Positions 49,357-58,906 are shown, numbered from the stretch's first letter. The stretch is DNA of 64,000 bases from Bacillus sp. FJAT-49711 (GCF_018343715.1 NZ_JAGYPL010000001.1:124001-188000); one strand, 5' to 3'. The notes: generated by a model from the sequence alone, not told the origin. Program-made: numbers and translations.

Positions 49357-50339
49357 TTAAGAAACATAGAGAAATACCTATTAAAATTCTTATTTTGGAA
49401 GCCTTATTAAGACGTCTTCCTCTACTCCACTCCAAAAGAGGGCTCCTACAGGAAGAATTAAGCAAATGTTATGCAGGTTATCGTGGAGAACAGTCAATGG
49501 ATTATTACTTAGCGCAGTTACCACAAAGGAACTTCCTCATTTTTCAAGACCTTCGTTTGCCACTCTCAGAAAATGCTTATTTTCAAATTGACATTCTTTT
49601 AATAACTCCATCATTTTTCATTATTTATGAAGGGAAAAATATATCGGGACATTTATATTTCGATTTTAATCAGCTTATCAGAACTTTGGATGAAATAGAA
49701 GAGACTTTTTCAGATCCAATCGTGCAAGTACAAAATCAACAATATCACCTAGGCAACTTATTAAAAAAGCACTTTAATAAAAGCCTTCCAAATACCTCTT
49801 TTGTCGTTGTCACTAATCCCTCCTCCAAAATCGAAATTAACTCTAATTACCGTACCGCTTTTGAAAAGGTTATTCGTAACCCGGCCATTTTACAAAAAAC
49901 AGAGCATTTTAGCGGGAAACATCATAAAGAAATATTTGATAAAAAGGAGTTGCAGAAATTATCTAGAATCTTGCATAAGTTGCATACCCCGGCTTTACCC
50001 AACGTTCTCGAGCAGTTTAATATAACTAAGGATGAAATTTTACAAGGAATATATTGTGAGGGTTGTCAAAGTTTGACCACCGCAAGATTGCAAAGAAAAT
50101 GGCAATGTACTAAGTGTGGTATAGAAAATACTGATGCGTATATACATGCGTTAATTGATTATTTTTTACTGAATGGTAAAAAGATTACTAACCAACAATG
50201 TAGGGACTTCCTTCAATTGCCCTCAAATTCAATTTCCTCAAAATTACTCCGCTCATTAAATCTTTCATTTGAAGGGAATTATAGAAATAGAGTATATTTC
50301 TTATCATTGAATGATTTGCAAAAAAGATTATTGTCATAA
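49353..50339 (+). CDS. NERD-domain nuclease-like protein with zinc ribbon
   Basis: The 328-residue protein has a NERD (nuclease-related) domain at about 40-155. It shows the restriction-endonuclease-like pattern E46 (YRGEQ), D80 (FQIDILLI), E93 and K95 (YEGKN), so the catalytic residues look intact. A four-cysteine zinc ribbon follows (C235, C238, C252, C255), then a C-terminal segment of about 70 residues that may be a winged helix. AGAGGTGATACA precedes the ATG. The gene is flanked on both sides by arrays of one repeat family. Its function is unknown; a DNA-processing or defence role is only inference. Confidence 0.85.
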   Translation: MIKKHREIPIKILILEALLRRLPLLHSKRGLLQEELSKCYAGYRGEQSMDYYLAQLPQRNFLIFQDLRLPLSENAYFQIDILLITPSFFIIYEGKNISGHLYFDFNQLIRTLDEIEETFSDPIVQVQNQQYHLGNLLKKHFNKSLPNTSFVVVTNPSSKIEINSNYRTAFEKVIRNPAILQKTEHFSGKHHKEIFDKKELQKLSRILHKLHTPALPNVLEQFNITKDEILQGIYCEGCQSLTTARLQRKWQCTKCGIENTDAYIHALIDYFLLNGKKITNQQCRDFLQLPSNSISSKLLRSLNLSFEGNYRNRVYFLSLNDLQKRLLS

Positions 50340-50444
50340 AATAGTCAAAACGACCGGAATAGATAATGAAACAAAGGCAGTGAGAATTATATTAGGGATA
50401 ACGATCGGTACGTGTTTGAATGGCCAGGAACCACAAAAATTGAC

Positions 50445-50755
50445 GGCTAGTAAACCGCGACGATGGCCGGTAAACTCGCATCGACGGCCCGTAAACCGCG
50501 ACGATGGCCGGTAAACCCATGTCGACGGCCCGTAAACTCGCATCGACGGCCAGTAAACCCACGTCGACGGCCAGTAAACTCGTGTCGACGGCTAGTAAAC
50601 CGCGACGATGGCCGGTAAACTCGCATCGACGGCCCGTAAACCGCGACGATGGCCGGTAAACTCGCATCGACGGCCCGTAAACCCACGTCGACGGCCGGTA
50701 AACTCACGTCGACGGCCCGTAAACTCGCATCAACGGCCCGTAAACCCACGTCGAC
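50445..50755 (+). repeat. Tandem repeat array 2, fifteen 20/21-bp units
   Basis: Units start at 50445, 50465, 50486, 50506, 50527, 50548, 50569, 50590, 50610, 50631, 50651, 50672, 50693, 50714 and 50735. The core is GGCCNGTAAAC (N = A, G or C; GGCTAGTAAAC in two units), usually ending TCGAC. Units 1, 3, 8 and 10 are 20 bp, all ending CGCGACGAT; the other eleven are 21 bp. Units 1-3 are repeated exactly as units 8-10. Degenerate copies continue to about 50,815. The array is about 60% GC in an AT-rich genome. It fills most of the gap between the NERD gene and polA. Confidence 0.92.
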
Positions 50756-50933
50756 AGCCAGGATGACATCGGGTAATACGGGCAGACAGCTAGTAAATTA
50801 GAGCTAACGACCAGTAGTAGCCGGGAATAAGTTACACCAGCCTTCACCTGTTTGTTTTCACATTCCCACTCGTACATGCTAAAATAACATATAGAATAAT
50901 TTGGACGAGTCTGCTCCATAAGGAGGCTTTTTA

Positions 50934-53564
50934 ATGAAGAAGAAATTGATGTTGATTGATGGGAATAGTATTGCATATCGGGCTTTTTTTGCACTGCCGC
51001 TTCTTAATAATGACAAGGGAATACATACGAACGCCGTTTATGGATTTACGACAATGCTGATGAAAGTGCTGGAGGAAGAAAAGCCTACTCATATTCTTGT
51101 TGCATTTGATGCTGGGAAAACAACTTTCCGTCACTCTACTTTTAAAGAATACAAGGGCGGAAGGCAAAAAACACCGCCGGAGCTTTCGGAGCAGTTTCCA
51201 TTTTTGAGGGAGCTTCTTGACGCATACGGTATTAAACGTTACGAACTTGAAAATTATGAAGCGGATGATATTATTGGGACACTTGCGACACAGGCCGAGA
51301 AAGAAGGCTTCGATGTTCAAGTTATTTCGGGAGATAAAGACTTAACACAATTAAACACGGATAAAATCACTGTCAGTATTACCCGAAAAGGGATTACGGA
51401 AATTGAAAGTTATACTCCTGAATATATTAAGGAAAAGTACAGCCTTTCTGCTGATCAAATCATTGATATGAAAGGCTTAATGGGGGACCAGTCCGACAAT
51501 ATCCCTGGAGTTCCGGGTGTCGGTGAGAAAACGGCCATTAAACTGCTTGTTCAATTCAATACACTTGAAAACTTACTGAATAATATTGATAAAGTAAGCG
51601 GCAATAAATTAAAGGAAAGACTAGAAGAATTTAAAGATCAGGCAATCATGAGTAAAGAGCTTGCCACTATTACGAAAGAAGCGCCGGTTGAAATTACGGT
51701 TGATGAGCTTTTATTTGAAGGCTATGATCCAACTAAACTAAGCACCATTTTTAAAGAATTAGGCTTTAATTCGTTGCTTGATAAAATCGATGGTGCTGAA
51801 GATTCTGTATTAGAAGAAGTGAAGGATATTACGTTCGAAACAGTAGAAACGATTACAGATGATTTATTTGCTGATGAAAATTCCTTTTATGTGGAGATTT
51901 TAGATGATAATTACTTTTCGGGTGAAATCATTGGATTTGCACTTTCTAATGAAAAAGGCGATTTTTATTTGCCTGTTGAAAAAGCGTTAAGTTCAGAGGT
52001 ATTTAAAAAATGGGCAGAAGATGAAGGAAAGAAAAAGCGTGTATATGATGCAAAGCTTTCTATCGTAGCATTAAAGAGAAAAGGAATCGATTTAAAAGGG
52101 ATCGATTTTGATTTATTGCTCGCCTCCTACTTGCTTAATCCTACCGAGTCAACAGAGGATTTTGCAGGTGTCGCAAAGCGCCATAACTATACGAACGTAA
52201 AAACAGACGAAGCTGTATACGGTAAAGGTGCGAAGAAAAAAGCGGCAGAAGGGGATGCACTTGCTGAACATCTTGTACGAAAGGCAATTGGCATCGGAGC
52301 ATTAACGGAGCCTTGCTTAAAAGAACTGAATCAAAATGAGCAAACAGAATTATTTTATGATCTTGAACTTCCGCTGTCACTCGTACTTGCGGAAATGGAA
52401 TTTACCGGCGTAAAAGTAGATGTTAGCAGGCTAGAAAATATGAAAATAGAGCTTGCTGAAAGATTAGCAGAAATTGAATCAAAAATTTATGAACTTGCTG
52501 GCGAAAACTTTAATATTAACTCACCAAAACAATTAGGGGTTATTTTATTTGAAAAGCTTGGCCTTCCAGCAATAAAGAAAACAAAAACAGGTTTTTCAAC
52601 CTCCGCGGATGTATTGGAGAAATTAGAACATGAACACGAAATCATTAAAGAAATACTAACATATAGACAGTTAGGGAAATTACAGTCAACTTATATAGAA
52701 GGATTATTGAAAGTTGTACACAAAGACACTAATAAGGTTCATACACGTTTTAACCAAGTCCTTGCTGCGACAGGCAGACTAAGTTCCATCGATCCGAACT
52801 TGCAAAACATCCCAATTCGTCTTGAAGAAGGGCGGAAAATTAGACAAGCCTTTATTCCTTCGGAGGAAGATTGGGTGATATTTGCGGCGGATTACTCTCA
52901 AATTGAACTTAGAGTACTTGCTGAGATAGCTCAAGATGATAATTTAAAATCTGCTTTTACGCATAATATGGACATTCATACAAAAACGGCCATGGATGTA
53001 TTCCATGTTGATGAAGAAGAAGTGGATAGTAATATGAGGAGGCAGGCAAAGGCAGTTAATTTCGGAATTGTTTATGGGATTAGTGATTATGGCTTATCGC
53101 AAAACTTGGGCATTACACGGAAAGAAGCTGGGAAGTTCATCGAACGCTATTTGGAGAGTTTCCCAGGTGTTAAAAATTTTATGGATGACATCATTGTGGA
53201 GGCAAGAGAAGAAGGGTATGTGTCAACGCTATTGCATAGAAGAAGATATATCCCTGAAATCACAAGCCGTAACTTTAATTTACGAAGCTTTGCTGAAAGA
53301 ACAGCCATGAATACGCCAATTCAAGGCAGTGCAGCTGATATTATTAAAAAAGCGATGATTGATATGGCCGAAAGATTGAAATCGGAAGGACTAAAAACTC
53401 GCCTGTTGCTTCAGGTTCATGACGAGTTAATTTTCGAGACTCCAAAAGACGAAGTTGAAAAGCTAATACAAATCGTGCCTGATGTAATGGAAAATGCTCT
53501 TCCATTATCAGTCCCGCTTAAAGTTGAATATTCATATGGGCCAACATGGTTTGATGCGAAGTAA
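50934..53564 (+). CDS. polA: DNA polymerase I
   Basis: PolA processes Okazaki fragments and fills repair gaps. The 876 residues comprise a 5'-3' exonuclease domain (LIDGNSIAYRAFFALP, VISGDKDLTQL, GVPGVGEKTAIKLL), a vestigial 3'-5' exonuclease domain without the acidic triad, and the family A polymerase with FAADYSQIELRVLAEIA, RRQAKAVNFGIVYGIS and LLQVHDELIFE. AAGGAGG precedes the ATG. mutM follows after 35 bp. Confidence 0.97.
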   Translation: MKKKLMLIDGNSIAYRAFFALPLLNNDKGIHTNAVYGFTTMLMKVLEEEKPTHILVAFDAGKTTFRHSTFKEYKGGRQKTPPELSEQFPFLRELLDAYGIKRYELENYEADDIIGTLATQAEKEGFDVQVISGDKDLTQLNTDKITVSITRKGITEIESYTPEYIKEKYSLSADQIIDMKGLMGDQSDNIPGVPGVGEKTAIKLLVQFNTLENLLNNIDKVSGNKLKERLEEFKDQAIMSKELATITKEAPVEITVDELLFEGYDPTKLSTIFKELGFNSLLDKIDGAEDSVLEEVKDITFETVETITDDLFADENSFYVEILDDNYFSGEIIGFALSNEKGDFYLPVEKALSSEVFKKWAEDEGKKKRVYDAKLSIVALKRKGIDLKGIDFDLLLASYLLNPTESTEDFAGVAKRHNYTNVKTDEAVYGKGAKKKAAEGDALAEHLVRKAIGIGALTEPCLKELNQNEQTELFYDLELPLSLVLAEMEFTGVKVDVSRLENMKIELAERLAEIESKIYELAGENFNINSPKQLGVILFEKLGLPAIKKTKTGFSTSADVLEKLEHEHEIIKEILTYRQLGKLQSTYIEGLLKVVHKDTNKVHTRFNQVLAATGRLSSIDPNLQNIPIRLEEGRKIRQAFIPSEEDWVIFAADYSQIELRVLAEIAQDDNLKSAFTHNMDIHTKTAMDVFHVDEEEVDSNMRRQAKAVNFGIVYGISDYGLSQNLGITRKEAGKFIERYLESFPGVKNFMDDIIVEAREEGYVSTLLHRRRYIPEITSRNFNLRSFAERTAMNTPIQGSAADIIKKAMIDMAERLKSEGLKTRLLLQVHDELIFETPKDEVEKLIQIVPDVMENALPLSVPLKVEYSYGPTWFDAK

Positions 53565-53599
53565 TCATCATAGAATCAAGCAAGAAAAGAGTTGATAGT

Positions 53600-54430
53600 A
53601 TGCCTGAATTACCTGAAGTAGAAGTAGTCAGAAGGTCACTTGTAGAGCTTGTAGCAGGAAATAAAATAGTAGAAGTTGCAGTAAGCTGGCCAAAAATAAT
53701 AAAAAGTCCTGAACAATATGAGCAATTTCAAGATGCGTTAAAAGGACAAACAATTCTCGACGTTAATAGAAAAGGAAAGTTTTTAGTTTTTCTATTAGAC
53801 GATTATGCTCTTGTTTCCCATTTAAGAATGGAAGGAAACTATAGCTTGCACAAAAATGAAGATCCTGTCGAAAAACATACACATGTGATCTTTCGTTTTT
53901 CCAACGGGGAAGAGTTAAGATATCGCGACGTTCGGAAATTTGGAACGATGCATTTATTTGCAAAAGGTTCGGAATGGACAGTTCCACCACTTTCAAATCT
54001 CGGACCTGAACCTTTCTCCGATGATTTTACATTAGAGTATTTCAAAGAAAAACTGATGAAAACGGAAAGAGTTATAAAAGCTGTTTTACTAGATCAATCA
54101 ATTGTAACGGGCCTTGGAAATATATATGTAGATGAAGTGTTATTCAGGTCGGGCATTCATCCTGAACGAAAGTCAAAAACATTGACCAATCAGGAAATAT
54201 TGACATTGAGGGAACAAGCTGCCGCTACATTAAAGGAATCCATAAATGCCGGTGGAAGCTCTGTCAACACATATATGAACTCCCATGGGCAAAGTGGAAC
54301 ATATCAAAATGAATTGAAGGTGTACGGCAGGAAAGAGCAGGAGTGCTACCGCTGCGGTTCCGTAGTGCAAAAAACGAAAGTAGCAGGCAGGGGGACACAC
54401 TTCTGTCCAAATTGCCAAAAAAATAGTTAA
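53600..54430 (+). CDS. mutM: Formamidopyrimidine-DNA glycosylase
   Basis: MutM (Fpg) excises 8-oxoguanine and nicks the abasic site. It has the N-terminal catalytic P2-E3 (MPELPEVE), lysine in DVNRKGKF, helix-two-turn-helix GLGNIYVDEVLF, and zinc finger C249, C252, C269, C272. It has 276 residues and sits in its usual place after polA. Confidence 0.97.
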   Translation: MPELPEVEVVRRSLVELVAGNKIVEVAVSWPKIIKSPEQYEQFQDALKGQTILDVNRKGKFLVFLLDDYALVSHLRMEGNYSLHKNEDPVEKHTHVIFRFSNGEELRYRDVRKFGTMHLFAKGSEWTVPPLSNLGPEPFSDDFTLEYFKEKLMKTERVIKAVLLDQSIVTGLGNIYVDEVLFRSGIHPERKSKTLTNQEILTLREQAAATLKESINAGGSSVNTYMNSHGQSGTYQNELKVYGRKEQECYRCGSVVQKTKVAGRGTHFCPNCQKNS

Positions 54431-54525
54431 TAATTGGAAAAGGAACAAAATTTCAGCTTTTGAACAATCAACTAGCCTTCCTCATATACTGGGTTATCGA
54501 CATCAGGCGGGGAAGGGGCTTCAAG

Positions 54526-55158
54526 ATGGATTTTTCGTTTTCACTTATATTGCTTGCGATGGCTATTAGTTTAGATAGCTTTAGTACTGGTCTTGCGTAT
54601 GGACTCAGAAAAATGAAGATTCCTATAAAATCAATTTTAATCATTGCATCTTGTACGGCAGTTTCTTTAGGTCTTGCGATGTTCGGCGGCCAGCTGATTT
54701 CAAATATGCTCACTCCTATGATTGCAAGCCGCATTGGCGGTTCCATATTGATTTTGATTGGTGCTTGGGTCGTATATCAGTTTTTTAAAAGTGAAAAGGA
54801 AACTGCTTTAGTACACGAAAAGATTGTTCTTAATTGGGAAATCAAGTCGTTAGGAATCGTAATCAATATATTAAAAAAGCCGACAAGAGCAGATTTTGAT
54901 GGTTCAGGAACAATCACTGGTCTTGAAGCGCTCATTCTTGGAACTGCTTTATCATTAGATGCGTTTGGAGCGGGTATTGGTGCAGCGATGCTTGGATTTT
55001 CCCCTGTTCTACTTTCTGGAATAGCAGCTTTAATGAGTTGTATATTTCTTTTAGGAGGATTGCAGCTGGGACGTATTTTCTCCCACTTAAATTGGGTGCA
55101 GAAATTTGCTTTTATCCCAGGGATCCTGTTAATACTAATAGGAATATTAAAATTATGA
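54526..55158 (+). CDS. ytaF: Sporulation membrane protein YtaF
   Basis: The 210-residue, six-helix membrane protein is related to MntP-type manganese exporters, with AISLDSFSTGLAYGLR and the inverted-repeat copy GTALSLDAFGAGIGAA. A cytosolic loop holds RADFDGSGTITGLEA, which resembles an EF-hand. ATG 54526 follows GGAAGGGG; a longer frame from 54460 adds 22 residues not seen in homologues. Confidence 0.9.
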   Translation: MDFSFSLILLAMAISLDSFSTGLAYGLRKMKIPIKSILIIASCTAVSLGLAMFGGQLISNMLTPMIASRIGGSILILIGAWVVYQFFKSEKETALVHEKIVLNWEIKSLGIVINILKKPTRADFDGSGTITGLEALILGTALSLDAFGAGIGAAMLGFSPVLLSGIAALMSCIFLLGGLQLGRIFSHLNWVQKFAFIPGILLILIGILKL

Positions 55159-55170
55159 AAGAGGTCGCTT

Positions 55171-55773
55171 ATGACTAAAATGATCGGACTTACCGGAGGC
55201 ATTGCTAGCGGTAAAAGTACTGTCTCCAATATGTTGAAAAAGCGTGGATTCACTATTCTTGATGCAGATCTTGCTTCCAGAGTAGTCGTTGAGCCTGGTC
55301 AAAAGGCATATGGGCAAATCATCGAAGTATTCGGCAAAAATATTTTAAATGAAGATAAGATGATTAATCGCGCTAAATTAGGATCTATTATTTTCAATGA
55401 TGATGAAAAACGGAAAACGTTAAACAGCATTGTCCATCCAGCAGTTAGAGAATGTTTGAATGATTGGAAAATACAAGCATTAGATAAAGGAAAGAACACA
55501 ATTATATATGATATCCCCCTTTTATATGAAAGTAATCTCACTTATTTAGTGGAAAAGGTAATCGTTGTATTTGTTGATCCACACATACAGCTGCAAAGGT
55601 TGCTAAATCGAAACGGATTAACTGAGGAAGAAGCAAAGGCGAGGATTAGTTCCCAACTCCCTATTCAGGAAAAAGTAAATCTTGCGGATGCTATTATAAA
55701 TAATAATGGAACAATTGAAAATACGGAAAGGCAATTAAATGATTTGATTGTTAACTGGAATTTAACTCCGTAG
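55171..55773 (+). CDS. coaE: Dephospho-CoA kinase
   Basis: CoaE phosphorylates dephospho-CoA in the last step of coenzyme A synthesis. The 200 residues contain the P-loop GGIASGKST, DADLASRVVVEPG and YDIPLLYES. It lies 12 bp after ytaF. In B. subtilis gapB-speD follow it; here nrdR does. Confidence 0.96.
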   Translation: MTKMIGLTGGIASGKSTVSNMLKKRGFTILDADLASRVVVEPGQKAYGQIIEVFGKNILNEDKMINRAKLGSIIFNDDEKRKTLNSIVHPAVRECLNDWKIQALDKGKNTIIYDIPLLYESNLTYLVEKVIVVFVDPHIQLQRLLNRNGLTEEEAKARISSQLPIQEKVNLADAIINNNGTIENTERQLNDLIVNWNLTP

Positions 55774-55794
55774 TAAAAAGTCTAAATTATTAAA

Positions 55795-55827
55795 GGGTGT
55801 ATGGAAACTATATACACTCCTTTTTTA
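55795..55827 (+). terminator. Terminator after coaE
   Basis: GGGTGTAT pairs with ATACACTCC and is followed by TTTTTT. Confidence 0.8.
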
Positions 55828-55858
55828 TTATGACAAAAAACGTTATAATATACAAAAA

Positions 55859-55930
55859 GCATCGACGCCATGTTTATCGAAGTGAGAAGAGCAGAGATTT
55901 TTTAGTCGATTGGCGTCAGAGCTGGACAAT
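55859..55930. repeat. Dispersed intergenic repeat, copy 6 (short form)
   Basis: GCATCGACGCCATG at the left and AGTCGATTGGCGTC, AGAGCTGGAC at the right form an inverted repeat (GACGCCA/TGGCGTC). The right end matches GTCGATAGGCGCTGGAGCT of copy 4. It lies upstream of nrdR. Confidence 0.65.
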
Positions 55931-55958
55931 TAAGAGCACATTGATCGGAGCTGATAGC

Positions 55959-56414
55959 ATGAAATGCCCGTCTTGCCAACACAATGGCACGCGAGTAGTC
56001 GATTCAAGACCAGCTGATGAAATAAGATCCATACGAAGAAGGCGAGAATGTGAAAAATGCTCATATCGTTTCACGACATTTGAGAGAGTCGAGGAAACAC
56101 CTCTTATCGTAGTTAAAAAAGAAGGAATTCGTGAAGAGTTTAGTAGAGATAAAATTTTACGTGGCCTAATTCGTGCTTGTGAAAAGCGGCCAGTTTCATT
56201 AGAGCAGCTTGAAAAAATTACCCATGATATTGAAAGAGATTTGCGAAACCTTGGACAAGCTGAAGTGAAATCAGAAATAATCGGTGAAATGGTGATGGAT
56301 AAATTAGCCAAAATTGATGAGGTTGCATATGTGAGATTTGCTTCTGTATATCGTCAATTTAAAGATTTGAACGTATTTTTAGATGAATTAAAGGATCTAA
56401 TTAAAAAAGATTAA
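55959..56414 (+). CDS. nrdR: Transcriptional repressor NrdR
   Basis: NrdR represses ribonucleotide reductase genes in response to ATP/dATP. ATG 55959 ([17 protein letters not shown]) gives 151 residues, with a zinc ribbon (CPSC and CEKC) and an ATP-cone domain ([20 protein letters not shown]). The frame is open further upstream, but that part lies in the repeat. GGAG precedes the start. dnaB follows. Confidence 0.95.
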   Translation: MKCPSCQHNGTRVVDSRPADEIRSIRRRRECEKCSYRFTTFERVEETPLIVVKKEGIREEFSRDKILRGLIRACEKRPVSLEQLEKITHDIERDLRNLGQAEVKSEIIGEMVMDKLAKIDEVAYVRFASVYRQFKDLNVFLDELKDLIKKD

Positions 56415-56564
56415 AGGTTCTTTTCTAAATCTTGTAAATTCTTAAATTGATACATTTTTTTGAAAAAATCTAATAATAAAAGATGCCCCTAAAGAATATT
56501 AATACAGGCTATTTAGCATGCTCAAAAAATTTGCGAAAATAGCCTTGATGAAAGTGTGTATGGA

Positions 56565-57980
56565 ATGAAGCAGTATTGGAACGAGGTTCAGCCGATAGAT
56601 TCATTTACCATTTCCATGAATGGTATTTTGCATCATCACGATAAAAAAATCATTACGCTATTATATCAGCCTCTTATTGGCCCCATTTGCACAACATTAT
56701 ATAATACGTTAGCCGACATGGCCGATGAAGGCAGAACCTTGTCGGAAGAATGGAATCATTATCATTTAATGAATATATTTGATCTTAACTTAGAAGAAAT
56801 ATATCATGCAAGATTAAAACTTGAAGGCATCGGTTTATTGAAAACTTATTCTAAAACAAATAACAATCAACGAGCTTTTATATACGAACTTCAGACCCCG
56901 CTTTCTGCTGAGCAATTTTTTACGGATGGAATGCTAAATATTTATTTGTTTCAAAAATTAGGCCAAACACATTTTTTGAAATTAAAAAAATCCTTCACGG
57001 ACAAAAACTTGGATATGGCGAATTTTAATGAAGTCACGAGGGGCTTTCAGGATGTATTTTCCTCATTGGGGGCAAATACTTTAGCGCATAGTGAAGGTCA
57101 TATGGCTAGCATCCCAGAAGATGGAGAAAAATATTTTCATAGGCAAAAATCACAACCAATTACTATAGATGTAAGTCATTTTGATTTTGATCTTTTTTTT
57201 GTAGGCTTGTCAGAGGTGATGGTGCCCCGGAAATTATTTACTTCTGCCATTAAGGAAGCAATCGCTAAATTGTCCTTTCTTTATTCCATCAACGCAATAG
57301 ATATGAAAAACATCGTCCTGCAAAGCCTTACGGCTGATCAAAAAATAAATGTTGATGATCTTCGAAAAAATGCCCGTGATTGGTATCAGATGGAAAATGA
57401 GGCTCGTTTACCTCAATTAATTGATAAAATACAACCATTTATCCAACGTAAAACTGAGGGAAAGCAAGAATCAAAAGAGGATAAGCTCATTTCCTATTTG
57501 GAAACAGTTTCCCCGAGACAGCTTTTAATTGATCTCTCTGATGGTGGAGAACCTGCAAGATCTGATCTTCAAGCTGTAGAAGATGTAATGTTTCAACAAA
57601 AACTACAGCCAGGAGTTACGAATGTGCTTATTCATTATGTCATGCTGAAAACGGATATGAAGCTTTCTAAAAGTTATTTAGAGAAAATAGCCTCTCATTG
57701 GTCAAGGAAAAAAATAAAGACCGTTAAATCAGCTATGGAATTAGCGAAGAATGAGCATAAACAATACCAAGAATGGGCGAGTGGCAAGAAGGAAACAACA
57801 CAAAGGAGAAATAAACCTATCCGAACAGAGAAACTGCCAGATTGGTTTGTATCTCAAGATGACACTGCACAGAAAGTTACTGAAATTCAAACAGAAGAAT
57901 TGGAAGAAAAGCGTCGCAGGTTAGAAGCCATTCAAAGAAAGTACCAAAATAAAGGAGGTGAAAAAGGTGGAGAGAATTGA
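56565..57980 (+). CDS. dnaB: Replication initiation and membrane attachment protein DnaB
   Basis: In Firmicutes DnaB acts with DnaD and DnaI to load the replicative helicase. It has 471 residues from ATG 56565 (MKQYWNEVQPID). N-terminal winged-helix DDBH1 motifs (ITLLYQPLIGPICTTLY, KLEGIGLLKTY) and a C-terminal DDBH2 region are visible. The start is supported by family length; the ribosome binding site is weak, and GTG 56556 is an alternative. It overlaps dnaI. Confidence 0.93.
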   Translation: MKQYWNEVQPIDSFTISMNGILHHHDKKIITLLYQPLIGPICTTLYNTLADMADEGRTLSEEWNHYHLMNIFDLNLEEIYHARLKLEGIGLLKTYSKTNNNQRAFIYELQTPLSAEQFFTDGMLNIYLFQKLGQTHFLKLKKSFTDKNLDMANFNEVTRGFQDVFSSLGANTLAHSEGHMASIPEDGEKYFHRQKSQPITIDVSHFDFDLFFVGLSEVMVPRKLFTSAIKEAIAKLSFLYSINAIDMKNIVLQSLTADQKINVDDLRKNARDWYQMENEARLPQLIDKIQPFIQRKTEGKQESKEDKLISYLETVSPRQLLIDLSDGGEPARSDLQAVEDVMFQQKLQPGVTNVLIHYVMLKTDMKLSKSYLEKIASHWSRKKIKTVKSAMELAKNEHKQYQEWASGKKETTQRRNKPIRTEKLPDWFVSQDDTAQKVTEIQTEELEEKRRRLEAIQRKYQNKGGEKGGEN

Positions 57981-58905
57981 TGGCACGATAAGGAGACTTT
58001 CACAATCACCAAGTTTCAGACAAAGATATGATGATATGAAAATAGAAGTATTGCAAAATCCCGAGGTAATAGCGTTTCTTGAAGAAAACCGCAATCAGCT
58101 TACAGATGACATGATTGAGAAAAACATGATGAAGCTTTATGAGTATGCTTCGCAAACAAAAAATTGTTCAAATTGTTCTAGTTTGGAAAAATGTTGCAAT
58201 ATGATGCCTGGTTACGAACCTGAAATTGTCATCGAACGGGAGACAATAGGATTATATTATCGTCCTTGCCCTACAAAAGTGATTCACGATGAACGAAGAA
58301 ATACGGAAAGACTAATAAATAGTATTTATGTACCGAAAGAAATTCTTAAAGCATCCTTTGCTGAATTCTCTTTAAATAGCCCAGGACGAATCGATGCTTT
58401 TGAATATGCTGAGAAGTTTGCTTCTTCTTACGAACCTGGAAAGGGAATGCAGAAAGGGTTGTATTTACATGGCAGCTTTGGCGTTGGCAAGTCTTATTTA
58501 CTAGGAGCGATCGCCAATCAATTAGCTGAAAAAGAAATTTCAACATTGATTGTATATGTTCCTGAATTTTTGCGCGAGATGAAACAATCATTAGGCGATC
58601 AAACGCTTAATGAGAAATTGGAGGCAGTAAAAAGCGCTAAAATTCTTATGCTTGATGATATAGGAGCGGAGGCAATGTCAAGCTGGACAAGGGATGAAAT
58701 TCTCGGCTCGATTTTGCAATTTAGGATGCATGAACAGCTTCCTACCTTTTTCTCTTCTAATTTTGATTTAGATGGACTCGAGCACCATTTAACTTATTCC
58801 CAAAGAGGGGAAGAGGAAAAAATGAAAGCAGCAAGAATTATGGAAAGGATAAAATATCTCGCTGCACCCGTAAGGTTGGACGGACCAAATAGAAGACATG
58901 CTTAA
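57967..58905 (+). CDS. dnaI: Primosomal protein DnaI, helicase loader
   Basis: DnaI is the AAA+ loader of helicase DnaC. The 312 residues have an N-terminal zinc-binding domain (CSNCSSLEKCC), Walker A GSFGVGKS, Walker B ILMLDDIGAE and sensor SSNFDLDGL. GTG 57967 is 8 nt after AGGAGG; GTG 57958 would lie inside that site. It overlaps the end of dnaB by 14 nt. Confidence 0.95.
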   Translation: MERIDGTIRRLSQSPSFRQRYDDMKIEVLQNPEVIAFLEENRNQLTDDMIEKNMMKLYEYASQTKNCSNCSSLEKCCNMMPGYEPEIVIERETIGLYYRPCPTKVIHDERRNTERLINSIYVPKEILKASFAEFSLNSPGRIDAFEYAEKFASSYEPGKGMQKGLYLHGSFGVGKSYLLGAIANQLAEKEISTLIVYVPEFLREMKQSLGDQTLNEKLEAVKSAKILMLDDIGAEAMSSWTRDEILGSILQFRMHEQLPTFFSSNFDLDGLEHHLTYSQRGEEEKMKAARIMERIKYLAAPVRLDGPNRRHA

Positions 58906-58906
58906 G

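Noticed and set aside
50447-50749. Long minus-strand frames across array 2
   Set aside because: The repeat has no stop codon in any minus-strand frame, and one frame reads the unit in three different phases because of the 20-bp units. This is a composition effect, not a conserved protein.
49015-50755. CRISPR array
   Set aside because: The repeats are contiguous 20/21-bp units with no unique spacers of constant length, and there are no cas genes in the window.
48961-50830. Prophage or integrative element
   Set aside because: No integrase, transposase, structural phage gene, tRNA target or direct-repeat attachment site is visible; only the repeats and one NERD gene are present.
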